Shown here: one piece after another, positions 14,301 through 26,718 of the stretch
How positions within the stretch are numbered: the stretch's first letter is position 1
Layout: every line of letters starts with the position of its first letter
Source of the DNA: Camillea tinctor
Taxonomy: Eukaryota > Ascomycota > Sordariomycetes > Xylariales > Xylariaceae
Reading direction: 5' to 3'
DNA length: 64,000 nt
Assembly (NCBI GenBank): GCA_022578605.1
Contig: MU394055.1
Location: forward strand, 810,902-874,901
Translations under genes and position numbers: made by a program
Notes under the pieces: generated by a model
What the model saw: only the letters and a program-made list of their open reading frames with translations
The model's database searches: none
Told to the model about the DNA's origin: nothing

Positions 14301-17300
14301 GAGAGAGGTATACTTGCATGTGACTACCCTTCCCCGGCCACCCGGATGCCCGGTCCGCTTCCACAACTATACGCTATCAGATCATAAAGCGAGGCCACGC
14401 AATCAACAACAAAGAACCGCTAGTGAATCCGCCCCCCATCAACCGTATATGTATAATAATGGCCATCCAGTTACGACTAACTAACATACCTAACTCTCAT
14501 GTTTACGTTGATACGCAGGATATCGAATCACTATCACACTTTTCTAAACCCCTGCCATCCGATCTTTTTGTTATTCATTTAGGAGCAAATTAAAAACCTG
14601 ACTACTCGGACACTTTTTTACGACGATGGGATGGATAATAAGGCCTAGGTTAGGTAGCTATACCAGTATCACTAATTCACAGCTTTTGCCAGGAGCCGCC
14701 AGGGAGAATAAAACCCCGAATAAACACTTTTACAACTCTATATGTACATTTACTATAATCTTGCAACCCCATATATATAGATAAATATTTATTATAATAG
14801 CTTAGACATGAAGGTATACCTTCAGGTATATGATACTACAACCAATGAAAGAAAAAAAAAATACCCGAAAGGATAATAATGAACCCGCATTACCTAGGTA
14901 TGAATTCAACACACAGGTAGTCATTAATCACGGCATCTACCTACCTAACCTACTTCTAGAATATATACAGCTAACCATTCTATTCCCATGTGACCCAAGA
15001 CGGTTTACCAAGAGGCACACACAATATAGGTACCCTTCCGAACTATATAGATTAACATAGGTAAGGTTACAAGGCTATCCATCCCGTTCCTTAAAAAAAC
15101 AGCGAGCGTATAGGAATTAAGTCCGTATTCCCCGTTCCCGTTTTCCACCCTCCCTTGCTCCAATAAAACCTTAGTTTTTCGAATCCGACTTATAGGAAAA
15201 CTTTCCGAAGCCAACCTCTTTTCTCTCCTCTACCCCCCTTCCTCCCCCTCCGCCTCCTCCGTCCATGGTGAATCTAAGATATCGGTCCCGAGCGTGATCT
15301 CCCATACATAACCTTCTCACCACATACGATGACAACGATAACTTATTACCTAATCTAAGGAATTGGGAATCTTGGGCGCCAGAACCAAGAAAAAAAACAC
15401 ACAAAATACATAATGGTTGATGATGGACAACGCCCGGAACGAGAGAAAAGGAAAGCCGGCCGGTAGAAATGGCACTTAAACATTCACACCTTGACCTTTA
15501 ATGATATGATATGGCATGATCTAGGGGAGGGGAAGGGGGGATCTAGACAAACATGGGGGGGAGGGAACATCCGGAACGTGGGGAAAACTACCTAATCTAG
15601 AGAACTGAATCTCTCTTCTCCTCTTCCCCCTTTTCTCTCCCTTTGGGAAAAAAAAAAAACCACAACTCGTTACAACCTAATCTGATCTATAATCACCACT
15701 GTCAGGCAGACCTACCTCAACTTTGCTACAATGGAACATGGAACCCGGCTGGGCATTACTACGTAGAATGGGTATAAGTAAAGGAAACTAAAAACCACCG
15801 CAAAGGGGCTTGAGCACCAGGAATGTAGTTAGGTGTATTATCTCGATCGTAAGATAGATAACCAAAAACTAGGGAGAGGGAGAGGGAGAGGAGGGGAGCA
15901 AAAAATATATGCGTAGACAATACACGACAATCACACACATATTCTCTCTTTCTCTTTACCTTCTCTCCTCTTGAGACGAAACACAACAGTCACATACATA
16001 CAGATAGATACACAAGTAAGAAACCATACAAATGCCAGTTGCCAGTTCCTGGAAGAAATATTTATATATATAAAGGGGGGACAGTGCAAGTACATCTCTT
16101 ATAAAGCATACGCGTGTGCGTTAAAACATATATGTACCAGTTAGGGTTATCTCTGTCTCTGTCTCTCTCTTTATTACGCACATCCATCTCCTCCTTCCCC
16201 CTTCCCCCTTCCCCCTTTTTTTGCACTAGTCTCTCTTCTTCTTCACTCCTCTTAAAACAAAACAGGAAGCCTTCCTTTTTTCTTATTCTCTCTCTTTCTC
16301 TTTTTTTTCTTAGCCCCCTCCCTCTGCCGACTTTTCCCTTCGTCCTCCAAAATAACTCCAGTAATTACATAAGGGAACAAAGTATAGAATAGAGAGAGAG
16401 AGAGAAGGATATCAACTCCTCGGGTCAATCTATTCTCCCAAGGGGTTTCTTTTTTTTCTTTTCATTTTCATCGAGAAAAAAAGGAAGAAAAAAAACCACA
16501 TCATCTTCTTTCTTCCCTTTCTCTTCTTTATACCAAGACACGAAAAAGCGTATTGCACGCACGTTTCTTATTCCCAAAGAGCATCCTTCCTTGCTTTCTA
16601 CCTCTCTCTTTTTTTATATGTAGCTTTCATTATGGTATATGTTGTATGGTTTTACACGTTGTACGCCCCGAGGTCCCTTTTCTCCCTTGAAGCCTAGGAA
16701 ATATGAGAGAGAAATAGTACTAGTCCCATCCATCTGCCTTTCGATCATCTACTTTTTTTTTCTTTAGGAGGAAGGAGGAGAGGGTGTGGATATCAAACTT
16801 CGAAAAAGGGGTAGTAATCAAAGTTTAGGTCGGTAGGAAAAGGGGGGCAAATAGGAAACAAGCATTCATCCTCGGCTGGAAATATTCGTAATAAAAATAA
16901 TAGTTCATGAACCACACCCGACTTCGATACTGTCTTCAAGTGCTATTATATAAGCAAGGAAAACAGTTGAAGGGAAATATTTTCTTTTTTTTTTGGGAAG
17001 AAAATGAATAGAATCGAATGAGTAATAGTAACAATTGTTGTAACGTTCGTTCGGTTTCCGAGTACGTCATCTGCATGCTCGCTCGCCGAAATTTTCGTTT
17101 CCCCTCCGCCAAAAAAGATTAGAAGTTTGCAACCACGCCCGCCAATGCAGAAACAAATGTCTATAGTAAATATTCCGCAGTTCGTAATGTGCTTCCTGCG
17201 GTCTAGGCCCTTCTCTCCCTGAAGGGAAAGACAAAAGAAAAGACAGAGGAAATAAAATAGAAAAATAGCCAATGGAACTCGTTACGCATGTTCAAACGCT

Positions 17301-17355
17301 CGATCACCACCACCACCCATATCATATCCCCCACCGCCCCCAATGACTACCCATT

Positions 17356-20300
17356 TCAAGCTCGTCGACTCATAGCAACATTGGCGCCCGCAGAAGCCAA
17401 GTCCTGTTTGCCACTGGCGGTTCGCAAAGCTACACGGGGCAAATTACTACTGCTAGTTGTACTGGCTAAAGTAGACCCCGTCCCAGTGCTTGTTCGCTTA
17501 ACTCCAGTAGTGCCCAGACCAGTGATACTAGATACGCGTCTTGAACCGGCAATTGGTGGTTTCGAGGGACTGACAGTGACGGTTTCCCGCGACCGCAACG
17601 TCATACCGCCCTTGCTAGCTCCCGGAGGATCAGGGAGAGGCCTGGGTGCTGAAACAGTGTTGTGGCGCTTCATTGGCGAGGACTCGCGAGTTCTAGGGAT
17701 AGAAACGGATGTCTTTTGTCCCGTAATGAACTCATGACGAATAGCTTCTTCTGGCTTTAAGCGGCGATCCGGGTCCCACCTCAAGCAACGAGCGAGAAAA
17801 TCGAGGAATGGTTCATCGTCACACTTGATTGCTTGCTGGAGTGTCTTTGACGATGGCCGTCGCCTTCTGCCCTTCGAAGACACTGTCAAACGTGGCTTGC
17901 CCATCGAGTCGAAGAACAGCTTCTTCCTTGTGCTCTTCTCGATCAAATGCTTCTCAGGCGGACCGAACACCTCCATTATGCAAGCCAACTGCTCTTGCTC
18001 GTTCTCACCAGGGAAAATTGGGACACCGGTATATAGTTCGGCCAAAATGCAACCAACACTCCACATATCGATCGGGAGACCATACGTCATGCCCAGAATG
18101 ACCTCGGGAGACCGATAGAATCGCGATTGGATGTACGTATAGACCTTCTCATTCTCGAAACAGCTGGAGCCAAAGTCGATCACCTTGATTTCGGAGTGCA
18201 TCGGGTGACGAAGAAGGATATTTTCCGGTTTCAGATCGCAGTGAATAACCTTACGTTGCTTGAGTAGGGTCAGAGAGCTGAGCATCTGCTTGGTAAATCG
18301 CCGGATGAGCTTTAAGGAGAACCCTCGGAAGTTGTTGGACTTGATGAACTCGTAGAGATTCATGTCGAGGAGCTCGGTAGAGATGCAGAGATGGCCTCGG
18401 AAGTAGAAGCTGTGCGTGAAGTTCACCATGCTATGCTTGTTCTTAGGATCCCACTCGCGTAGCTTTTGTAGAATGTTAACTTCGACGAGAGCTTGCTGGT
18501 GGAATCGCTTCTTGTTGCGAATGATCTTCACCGCAACGAGAACACCAGTCTTGTGGTCAATACACCTGACCACCTGCCCAAAACTTCCCTTACCGAGCAC
18601 ATCAACAATCTCGTAGCGATATGCTAGGTGATCGCCGCAAACAATAGTGTAATCTCCCCGTTCATCGTCGTAACCGAAATTCGGTAGGCTCGTGTTCAGG
18701 TCCCCGACAACCTTGTTGGCGTTTTGAGTACCGCAGAAGTACACATCGTTATAATCAACGATCTCGCCTCGCTCGTAGATATTCAAAATGGCGATCCGAA
18801 TGGCCTCATGAGGACCAACCCGTTCCTTTGGAGTTGCCCTCTTGCGTAGGGCATCCAATGTCCTGGCCGCTATCTCCGTCTCTTTTCTCCTTAGACCCAG
18901 CTTCTTCATTTCCTCCTCAGCCACGAGATCATCCTTGTCCAAATCAGCAGTATACGGATCGTTGCTCTTGATCGAAGCAGCCGACGGTCTAGGTCGGAGG
19001 ATCTTTTGCATTGACGAGGTCCGCGACTGCGCTGCGGTCTCGGCCACTAGGCTACTGCTCAAATCCTTCTTGGAGCTGGTAAGCTTTTCAGACCGGATCT
19101 TCTCTTGACTAGTCACTGCTTTCAGACTCGACCCTGAACTCTTCCTTCGTCGTGATTCCAGATAAGAGCCGGTAGACTTGATTGTATGACTAGGACTGGG
19201 GGCTTTTGCGGTGTTCAGGTTCATGGTTGCCGAGATGGGTATCCGGGGCGGTGGCATGCTGTCCTGGCGAGCATGCTTCTCGGCCGCCTTATCCATGGAA
19301 TTGCTTGAGGCGTGATGACTGCTCTTCGAGGTGCTCCGCTTCCAGGATAGACTGAGCTTCCGCCTCAAAGAACTCATTGATGATGGGGTCGGCGGCTCGT
19401 GCTCTTCAGGGCTCGTCTGGGGCGGCGGAGACTTAGCCGGCTGCTTCGTCAATTTCTGCGCCCTTGGACCTGTGAGTCTTCGCTGAGGCTTAGAATCAGT
19501 GTTAGTTTCGGCCGCGTCTGCGCGTTTTGCCCCCGCAGCGGTTTTAGACTTAGCCAGCAAGTTTTCGAATGTGTCATCATCTTTAGGTGCAGACGATGAG
19601 AGGAACGGGGAGACCGTAGGCTTGCGCGACGGCGTCTTGTTCGCAGCATCCAGCAGGGACTCAGTTGAGCTTGTGGTATCTCCGTTTGAACTATCTAGAG
19701 GGTTGTGATGGATAGAACTGCTACTCCGGGGAGCGGACTTCTCGATATCTCTATCTAGACGAGCTCGGGAGAAGAACGAGCTCTTGGACGCGGTCATCGG
19801 CGTCGTGGGTGTCTTGGCGATCATCCTGTGTGGAGGGGGGCTAAGCTTGCCATCCTCGATGCCTTGATCCTGCAAGGCCGCGATCTTGACGGCTGTGGGG
19901 GTGCTTAAAGGACCTAAATTAAGGGGTGGAAGTCGTAACGGCTGCAGGTTCTTCTTCGAAACAGTGGCACTAGGCTTCTTTTCGATGTCAGACGAGGGAC
20001 CTGCCAAAGTCTTTCTCGACGCATATTTCCGGGTTCCGGTCTTGGTCTGCGGCTTATTCATTTGTTCTTGGGATGGTGTATGTGATAAGGTTCCGGTTGA
20101 GGTGCTAGCAATACTGCTCGTATCCAAAGCATAGTTGGACTTCCTCTTGTCTAGGTATGATAATTCTGCAGGCGAATCCTTGGGCGATTCATACGCCTTC
20201 GGGATAGCAGGAACTGGGGGCACGTCTTCCTCGTCTTCACCCGTCGGGGGGTTATGTGCATTCGCGCCCTTTGGCGCCGGTAAGCGAGAACTTGGACCGC

Positions 20301-21920
20301 CCTGGGTGAGACCGCGTTGAAGCGAGCCAGTGGATGTCCTATGGGTGTTATAACTAGTTGACGAACCAACGGACAGCCCTGAGCTATAGGATTTCCTGTT
20401 GTTGAGATCCGGTGTTGTTCTAAGAGACGAGGGAGTAGACGTCTTTCGAGGAATCATGGAAGGGGAACGTGAATTCGGACGCAGGTCGGGAGGTGGAGGC
20501 GGCGCGCTGGCAAGCTGGGTCAAACTGCTGCTTTGTGGATGCGTGGACATACGCTTCATGCGCTGCGCATCAGTCGGTGAGATGGTTCGAGCGCCCAGCC
20601 CCGTCACATGTGACCCGTGCGTACCAGGCATAACCGACTGTCTTCTTGCCGAGCCGGGTGTTGATGATGTGCCTTTCCCCTTGGGCGATCTCGTAAACGC
20701 AGTAGACGTCCGGTTGTGTTCTAGGTTCAAGCTGTTGCTGCTGGCACTAGCAGACAGGTTCGTCGCCGAGGTCCTTGCCGCAGGCTGCACGGAGCGTGCC
20801 TTGGCGGCCCGAGAAGCAGTGCGGCTACCGAACTCGAAAGTCGGTCGAGACACATCGTCAGCGCCGGCTTCAGTGTTATCGGATATCAGACTAGGTCGAC
20901 GCTTCTGCGGTCTGCTTCCATAATCGGCATCGATGGCACCGGAGCCAATCGACTTTCTCGGCAGTTTCCCCATGTTACTGTTAGAAACCGGAGGGTAATG
21001 GTTCTGGCGTCGAGTCCGCATCGAGGCCGCGGCCGTGGGCGCATCGGCCACACTGGGAGTCAAGGACGAAATGGAGCCGTTGCTAACGTGTCTGCCCGAA
21101 GTGCTCGGCCTCCTCAAGATAGAGCCGGACCGTCTCGGCCTGGTGGTAGTCATGGTAGGCGGGGGGTTCGACTGGATAGTAGGGTGGGTGATCTCTCCGT
21201 TCTGCGTGATATTCAGCTGTCGACCAGGCATAGTCTCAAAGGAGGGCCTGTCGGATAGAATGGCTCCCTGACCTGAAGGTGAAGGAAACTGGGTCAGCTT
21301 GAATTCGGTAGAAGCAGACTCGAGGCTCGTCTGTAGGTCGTCGAAGTTGACAGAAGGAAGAAAGTCGAAAGAGGTGCTGGAGTTATCGGCTACGTCACCC
21401 GCGGCGCCATTCCGACCGAAGGAGAACAATGAATGATTATTAGATGACGAAGCATGCAACATTGAATCGTTGGAGGTGTGGGAGGTCTGGTTGATGGGGC
21501 TGATGTTCTCCTTACTCCTAAAAGGATAGGTTCATGTCAGTATACTAGGTACGTATACGTATATGTTCATGCGAGTAAAAGGGAAAGTAAGAAAAAGGGA
21601 ATAAGCACAGCATCCAAGCACGGTGGTATGTGTGGTATGTGCCCGAGACGGTGTGTGTGTGTGTGTGTGGGAAGGGGGTAGGAGAGAGAAAAAGAGAGGG
21701 GGGGAGGAGTGAGTAGGTAGGTGAGTGAGCGAATGGTTCGGAGTGGGCGAGATAGAGAGGGTCAAGTTCAGGTAGAGGAGGTAAGGTAAGGCAAGGCAAG
21801 GCAAAGCAAAGCAAGTAGAGCGATGCAGTAACTAGGTAGTAAAGATAGAAAGACGCACGATCGGGTGGGCGACTGCGCAGCTGGTCTCGGGCCAGCGGGG
21901 ACCTTGTGCTCGCTCAGCAT
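17356..21920 (-). CDS. Pom1-like DYRK-family protein kinase
   Basis: Dual-specificity tyrosine-regulated Ser/Thr kinase of the DYRK/Pom1 group; family members control cell polarity, septum placement and the timing of division at the cortex. Model: exon 1 21859-21920, intron of 341 nt, exon 2 17356-21517; 1407 residues. The large exon has a Met at 21462, but the frame stays open upstream to a TTTTAG acceptor, and an ATG exon ending in a GTGCGT donor joins it in phase, giving an N-terminus starting MLSEHKVPAGPRPAAQSPTR. The first ~950 residues are disordered, rich in Ser, Pro and basic residues. The kinase domain is about 986-1283: glycine loop GKGSFGQV, lysine in VAVKII, catalytic HCDLKPEN, and the activation-loop YTYIQSRFYRSPEVI with the DYRK Tyr-X-Tyr pair. 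The NAPA-like DYRK box lies just before it. Kinase identity is certain; the first exon is inference. Confidence 0.93.
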
Positions 21921-23085
21921 AAGGGACGACGAGGCGGGAATGAGTGGATTTGTCTATCTATTCTAGGGCTGGATCAGTTGTCGGTGTGGGAATGCGAATG
22001 GGAATCGCGACCAGTCCCGTAGAGAAGCCTATAACCTGTCGAGATTCGCGATCAATCTCAGTCCGGCTAGGGATCTGAGTGCATCGACAATGACTACCGC
22101 ATTCCGGGACGCGACACACGGTGAAGACGACGGTGAGAAAGGGAAGATAAAAAAAAAAAAGAGAGAGAGAGAGAGAAAGTGGTCCCGCAGCGAATGGGAT
22201 GGTAAAGATAGGTTTTTTTTTTCTGGGTGGGTTGAAGAAGCTATCGACTTGCAGGTAGGTTCACGAAAAAGGGTTGGTTGTGGTTGTTTTCATTAAGGGA
22301 AAAAAGAAAATAAGAGCGAAAGAAGTGGATGGGGCCTTATTTTTTTGTGTACCTTAACTAATAAGGGCGGTATCGCATCGCACCTTGTAATTTTACAGTG
22401 CGAGATTACTTGTCGAGGTATCTTTACTTACAGTACTAACCTCCTAAACCTCCTAACCTCTCTCTCCTTCTCCAGATAAAACCCTCCTACCTGCTAGGTA
22501 CATACATATAATACTTTGTACCTACCTAATCTATTTAACCCACGGACCATAACTGACAAACTACTGCCTACCTACCTAACTCTTTTCTTTTCTTTGATTC
22601 CTTTCCCTCTCTCTTGTGCCCAATTGCCACTTGTGCTTTCACTACAGTAGGTACCTACTTTACACTAAAATAACCTAGAACTTAGGTACATAAAGAAGCA
22701 CTTACCTATTAGTGGCATGTGTCATTAGGTAAGAATATAAAGATTTATTTATCTTTTCTTCTTATTGTTCTTCTTCATTTTGTGTATTAAAAAGAAAAAA
22801 GATAATATCCATGCTATCACGAAATTGCAGCAATACAGGGCTATTGGTAGCTAGAGTAAGAAAGTAAACGGGTGGCAGAGTATGCCATTGCCATCCATGC
22901 ATGGCTGGAGTTTGAAGGGAAGAGAAAAAAAAGAAAAGAAAGAGAGAGAAGGGAGAGGGCAATTGGAAAATATAGTTGGTTACCTTAGCTGCATGCCTAG
23001 GTACATAGCTATTAAGTTTTAGACAGACCGACCATCATATACTACCGTAGTAAAGTAAGTGTAAGTACTATGTAGGTTAGGTAAG
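21921..23085. other. Upstream region of the Pom1-like gene
   Basis: 5' flank of the minus-strand kinase gene. Contains (GA)n around 22160, homopolymer A/T runs and several CTACCTAC/TAGGTAC motifs. No gene seen. Confidence 0.5.
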
Positions 23086-23087
23086 TA

Positions 23088-23378
23088 CGTCTTCCAGCAT
23101 CATTGTAGTTAGTGGGGCGAAATGTTACCTAACTCCACCTTCTTTCTAAAAGGTACCATTCCATATATTTTATTCAGGAAACTACTTTGGGATTTCCTAG
23201 CCTTATAGCCAGTCACGTTTCCATCCAATCAGATACACTTTTGCAAAGGTTATATCCCTAGCTTATTTGGGTGCACGGGTACATTTGGTATCAACCAGCC
23301 AATAAAAGCATTGGAATACAAGAAAGATGGAGTTAAGTAACATTTCGCCCCACTAACTACAATGATGCTGGAAGACGT
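23088..23378. mobile_element. MITE-like element with ~50-bp terminal inverted repeats
   Basis: The left end starting CGTCTTCCAGCATCATTGTA at 23088 is repeated in reverse complement up to 23378. About 50 nt pair with a single C/T mismatch, and a weaker match continues into an AGAAAGA stretch. The internal ~190 nt carry no open frame of note. Both ends are flanked by TA (23086-23087 and 23379-23380), which fits the TA target duplication of Tc1/mariner-type non-autonomous elements. No second copy was noticed in this window. The class assignment is inference; the inverted repeat is seen directly. Confidence 0.8.
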
Positions 23379-24228
23379 ACCTAAAGTAGGCACAAGTTAG
23401 TATTTTACATTACATCACCTTGCTGTACTGACATGCGTCAACTGACTACTAGGTACTTAACTTACCTCAACTAAAACCTATAAGCTACCTAACTAATTAA
23501 CCTCTACTTACTATTGGTTTGGGTTGTGTGTTCTGTGTTCCGTAAAACATATTTGGCAGGTAAACCACACGGGTAAAAAAAGGTCAGACAGTCGGACAAT
23601 AGAAAAAAACAGGTTATGTACTGTACATACCATAAGAGAACATCCTCTCGTGCACGTTCTCTCCGTCTTCTTTTTTATTTTATTTTCAATTTTTTTTGTT
23701 GGGCATCACGTACTCCGTACGCACTGCATTACACTAACATGGACTATACCCATTACCTTACAATGTCATCATCGTTCCAGACTTAGGTTTTCCGGGTTTT
23801 CACAAGACATAAACAAGTAACACCAGATAAGCGGATGGCCTGGCAGGAAAGACAATAACTAGATGTGTGCAGAAAAGACAAAAACAATAAATATCCCGCG
23901 TCCATATATACATATATACATACCTATTGACATTTTGATGTATCACCTACGGGTTCGGGCCATGATGTCTTATACACGATGGGCAGGTAGTGCGAGTCTC
24001 ATGTCTTATTCTATGTGTAACTAACACGCTGGGAGGAGGTCAACCAAACCAACTACATGATGTAGGGAGCTGTCAAAAGTTCAAAGCGGGTAAAGTCTGT
24101 GTATTACAAGATGAGACGATGAGCTCTGTGCCTCATCCCAGGCCCCATTATTTAATCTTCATCATTATCATTCATCAGGAACGACTTCCTATACGATCGT
24201 CTTTGTGTTCTGCTTCTCTTGAGGGTTT

Positions 24229-24271
24229 ATGTATGTACGTATATGTAGGTATGTATGTATGTATGTATGTA
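24229..24271. repeat. (GTAT)n microsatellite
   Basis: Interrupted GTAT tetranucleotide run. Confidence 0.85.
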
Positions 24272-24922
24272 CATAACCTAGATACTGTATTCCCCCCAAA
24301 TTCGCCTCTGTCGCCATGACAAAGTCCAGACGGTTGCTGGGCAATTTGAGGAGTACCAACCAATCTTAATTGACAGGTCACAACCCTTTCCAGAGACCCC
24401 AGTCAGTCAGCTCTTGGTGGTCCCTCGCTTTGCCCCCCGGTATATACTCCCCATTCACGATGGTACATCCGATCTGATATCCGATTCTATAGTCGATAAA
24501 GTATACCAGTATATATTGATGCGTAGGCAGGTGGTATATGTATATGTACTAGGATACCTAGGTATGTAGTAGGTAAGTAATCGGTAACTCGATTTTCAAT
24601 ACCTTGTAATCGTATGCTGAAATTATTTGTTTATTTCGATATATAAGGTATGTGTATATATATACTCTTATATACCCTCCGGATCGGTTGACGGTAGATA
24701 TAGGTCAATATATTAGCATCTATACTATAGTAGTTAAGTCTCTACATATTATCCTTTCCCCTGACAAGGGATGATATAAGGCGTCCAGGTTAACCTAGTC
24801 TCATAGCAACAGTCTATTTTTTTCTGGCTTAATTTTCGATCATCATCGGCATGGTGCCATCATTGATGATGGCCTTTTATTTCTCCCGGGCGGGAGCGGG
24901 ATGGAAAATTCCATCATCAGAC

Positions 24923-24943
24923 TGCATGCTTCTCAAGCATGCA
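24923..24943. repeat. Perfect short hairpin
   Basis: TGCATGCTT and AAGCATGCA separated by CTC form a 9-bp stem with a 3-nt loop. A second small stem, ATGGA..TCCAT, lies just before it. Function unknown. Confidence 0.7.
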
Positions 24944-26718
24944 TCTTCTTGGTTGGTGTCGAGGACCAATGATAGCAGCCAGACGACATTGTCCTGTTGC
25001 TGCTGCAGTTCTTAGCTTGCATGAACTTTGCAGTAAACGGTATACTACTTACTACCTTGCGGCCCTCTCCGGTTCAGTTCTTGGCCGATCATCCTCTCTC
25101 CATCACTTTCCTTTCTTTCATTCTTTCCTTTTTCTCTTCTTTTTCGATCAGGAACCAAAAAAAAAAGATACGGTATGCAAAATGACTGGTCGGGGGGTCA
25201 GTCAAAAAGAAAGGGGTGTCAAGGTGTCCAGTCAGAACGAGCTGCTGCAAGGAGAAAGGGACAAATAGAAAGGCACAAGAGCGAACAAACGAGGCTTATT
25301 GGCACGGACAGACAAGGAGTTCTGCAATCCCTACTCGGCCCTCCTTTCCAATGGGGTTCGAAGAGGGTCTGCTATAATTGCGTAAGCCAACCACAGGTCG
25401 TCCAGCTTTGTTTCTGTTTTTTGTTTTGTTAATGTAATATTCTAACCTATATGTAGGTTACTACACTAGGTTTTATTGTTGATATCAACCAGCATCATCG
25501 CTAGCAGGGTGTCGCGTGTACATTGCTAACTTGTTCGCTTGTTCCGTCCGACGGATCTTCTCCACGGCGCGCGACTCGACTAACACTAACATCGCGTTTC
25601 TTAATTGAGATGGTCGTGAAGCCAGCGCACCCTCTTGGCTTGAGGAATTACAACTAGCCCACTTGAGGACGACCCGGTGGGGGAAAAGGCGGGAATACAT
25701 CTTTTTCTTTTTCTTTTTCCTTTTTCTTTTTTTACCACTATTTCCTTCTATTTTTTGTTCCCCCTCTTCCCACCCCTTGTCTTTCACGATTTTCAGGGTC
25801 CCAGAATTCGATATTCGACATTCCCCTTTTTAGCTGCAGTAAACCGCCTAACTCGAGGTATACTAGTGTCGCCAGCTGATAGGAGAGAGGTACGCAGCCT
25901 GCACACTGTGTTAACTCACCTACAATGTCCACTACAAAACTAGGTTTATGTACATTAACCTTGAATTACCTACGTGGTTGAACTGAGTTTTTGTGTCACC
26001 GCATTTATATACCCACCAGTTAGTTACCTGTAAAAGCCCACTTGGGAGGATCTCAACCCATGTCTGCCCATGATCGACGCCACCTTGTTCTCCCTCCAGC
26101 CACGATTACGGACATGTGGCTTGTTTTTCTTGTCAAGGGCCGAATGGTTTACTATATGAGCCTCATGATCCCTCATGATGTCTACTTAGTGTAGGCCTGA
26201 TTCACATGAAGGGTGTGTCACGTAACTATTTCAATATATACATGCCTGAAACCACGTTGTCCACTACACATAGCCGATCAAAGGTCATGTGGTCCCTGCA
26301 GCATATTACCTAGTTCCGAAGAATTATTGTCGTCATAGGTTCCTATAATTCCTAATAACCTGCTACGCCGGCGTAGGACAGCATGATCCTTTCTCTCCAG
26401 TCATCCCTTAGAGTCTCCTTGATCGGGATCTTGCAGCGTTCATCAAACGTCTTGATCTTGATGTCCGCATCAGAAACCCCGAAACCCCCCTCATTATAGA
26501 GCTGACTTCCTTGGATAGCAGAGCGATTTTGTAGGTGTGATATCGTCTAAGTGCAGTGCACCGACATTTCTTCGATCCAGAGTGGTTTTGCCGATATGTG
26601 CCGGAGAGCACTGATCGCCGTGCTACCAGCCTTGCCGATTTGTCATGATGTGTCTTTCCAACGAGGCTATGGTCCCAACTTGGGCGCTCGTTTGGAGATA
26701 GTGCTACACATCCTCCTC

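Larger units (their letters stand above)
1..17355. other. Long gene-free region
   Basis: About 17 kb in which I find no gene I can defend. Open frames are short, change frame often and translate to low-complexity or unfamiliar peptides. The stretch holds microsatellites, poly-A/T and poly-C/G tracts, and many short palindromes of the TACCTAGGTA type. A few coding-like fragments are described as findings (1292-2061, 10037-10244, 10465-10605, 14050-14136). The end near 17355 carries the 3' flank of the Pom1-like gene. Confidence 0.6.
23381..26351. other. Non-coding stretch
   Basis: No supported gene. Contains a GTAT microsatellite (24229-24271), hairpins near 24840-24943, pyrimidine tracts near 25100 and 25700, and AT-rich sequence near 24650. 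Confidence 0.5.

Noticed and set aside
17288..17737. Plus-strand frame of 149 residues
   Set aside because: Antisense shadow of the Pom1-like C-terminus.
20399..20923. Plus-strand frame of 174 residues
   Set aside because: Antisense to the disordered part of the Pom1-like protein; low-complexity codons make such shadows common.
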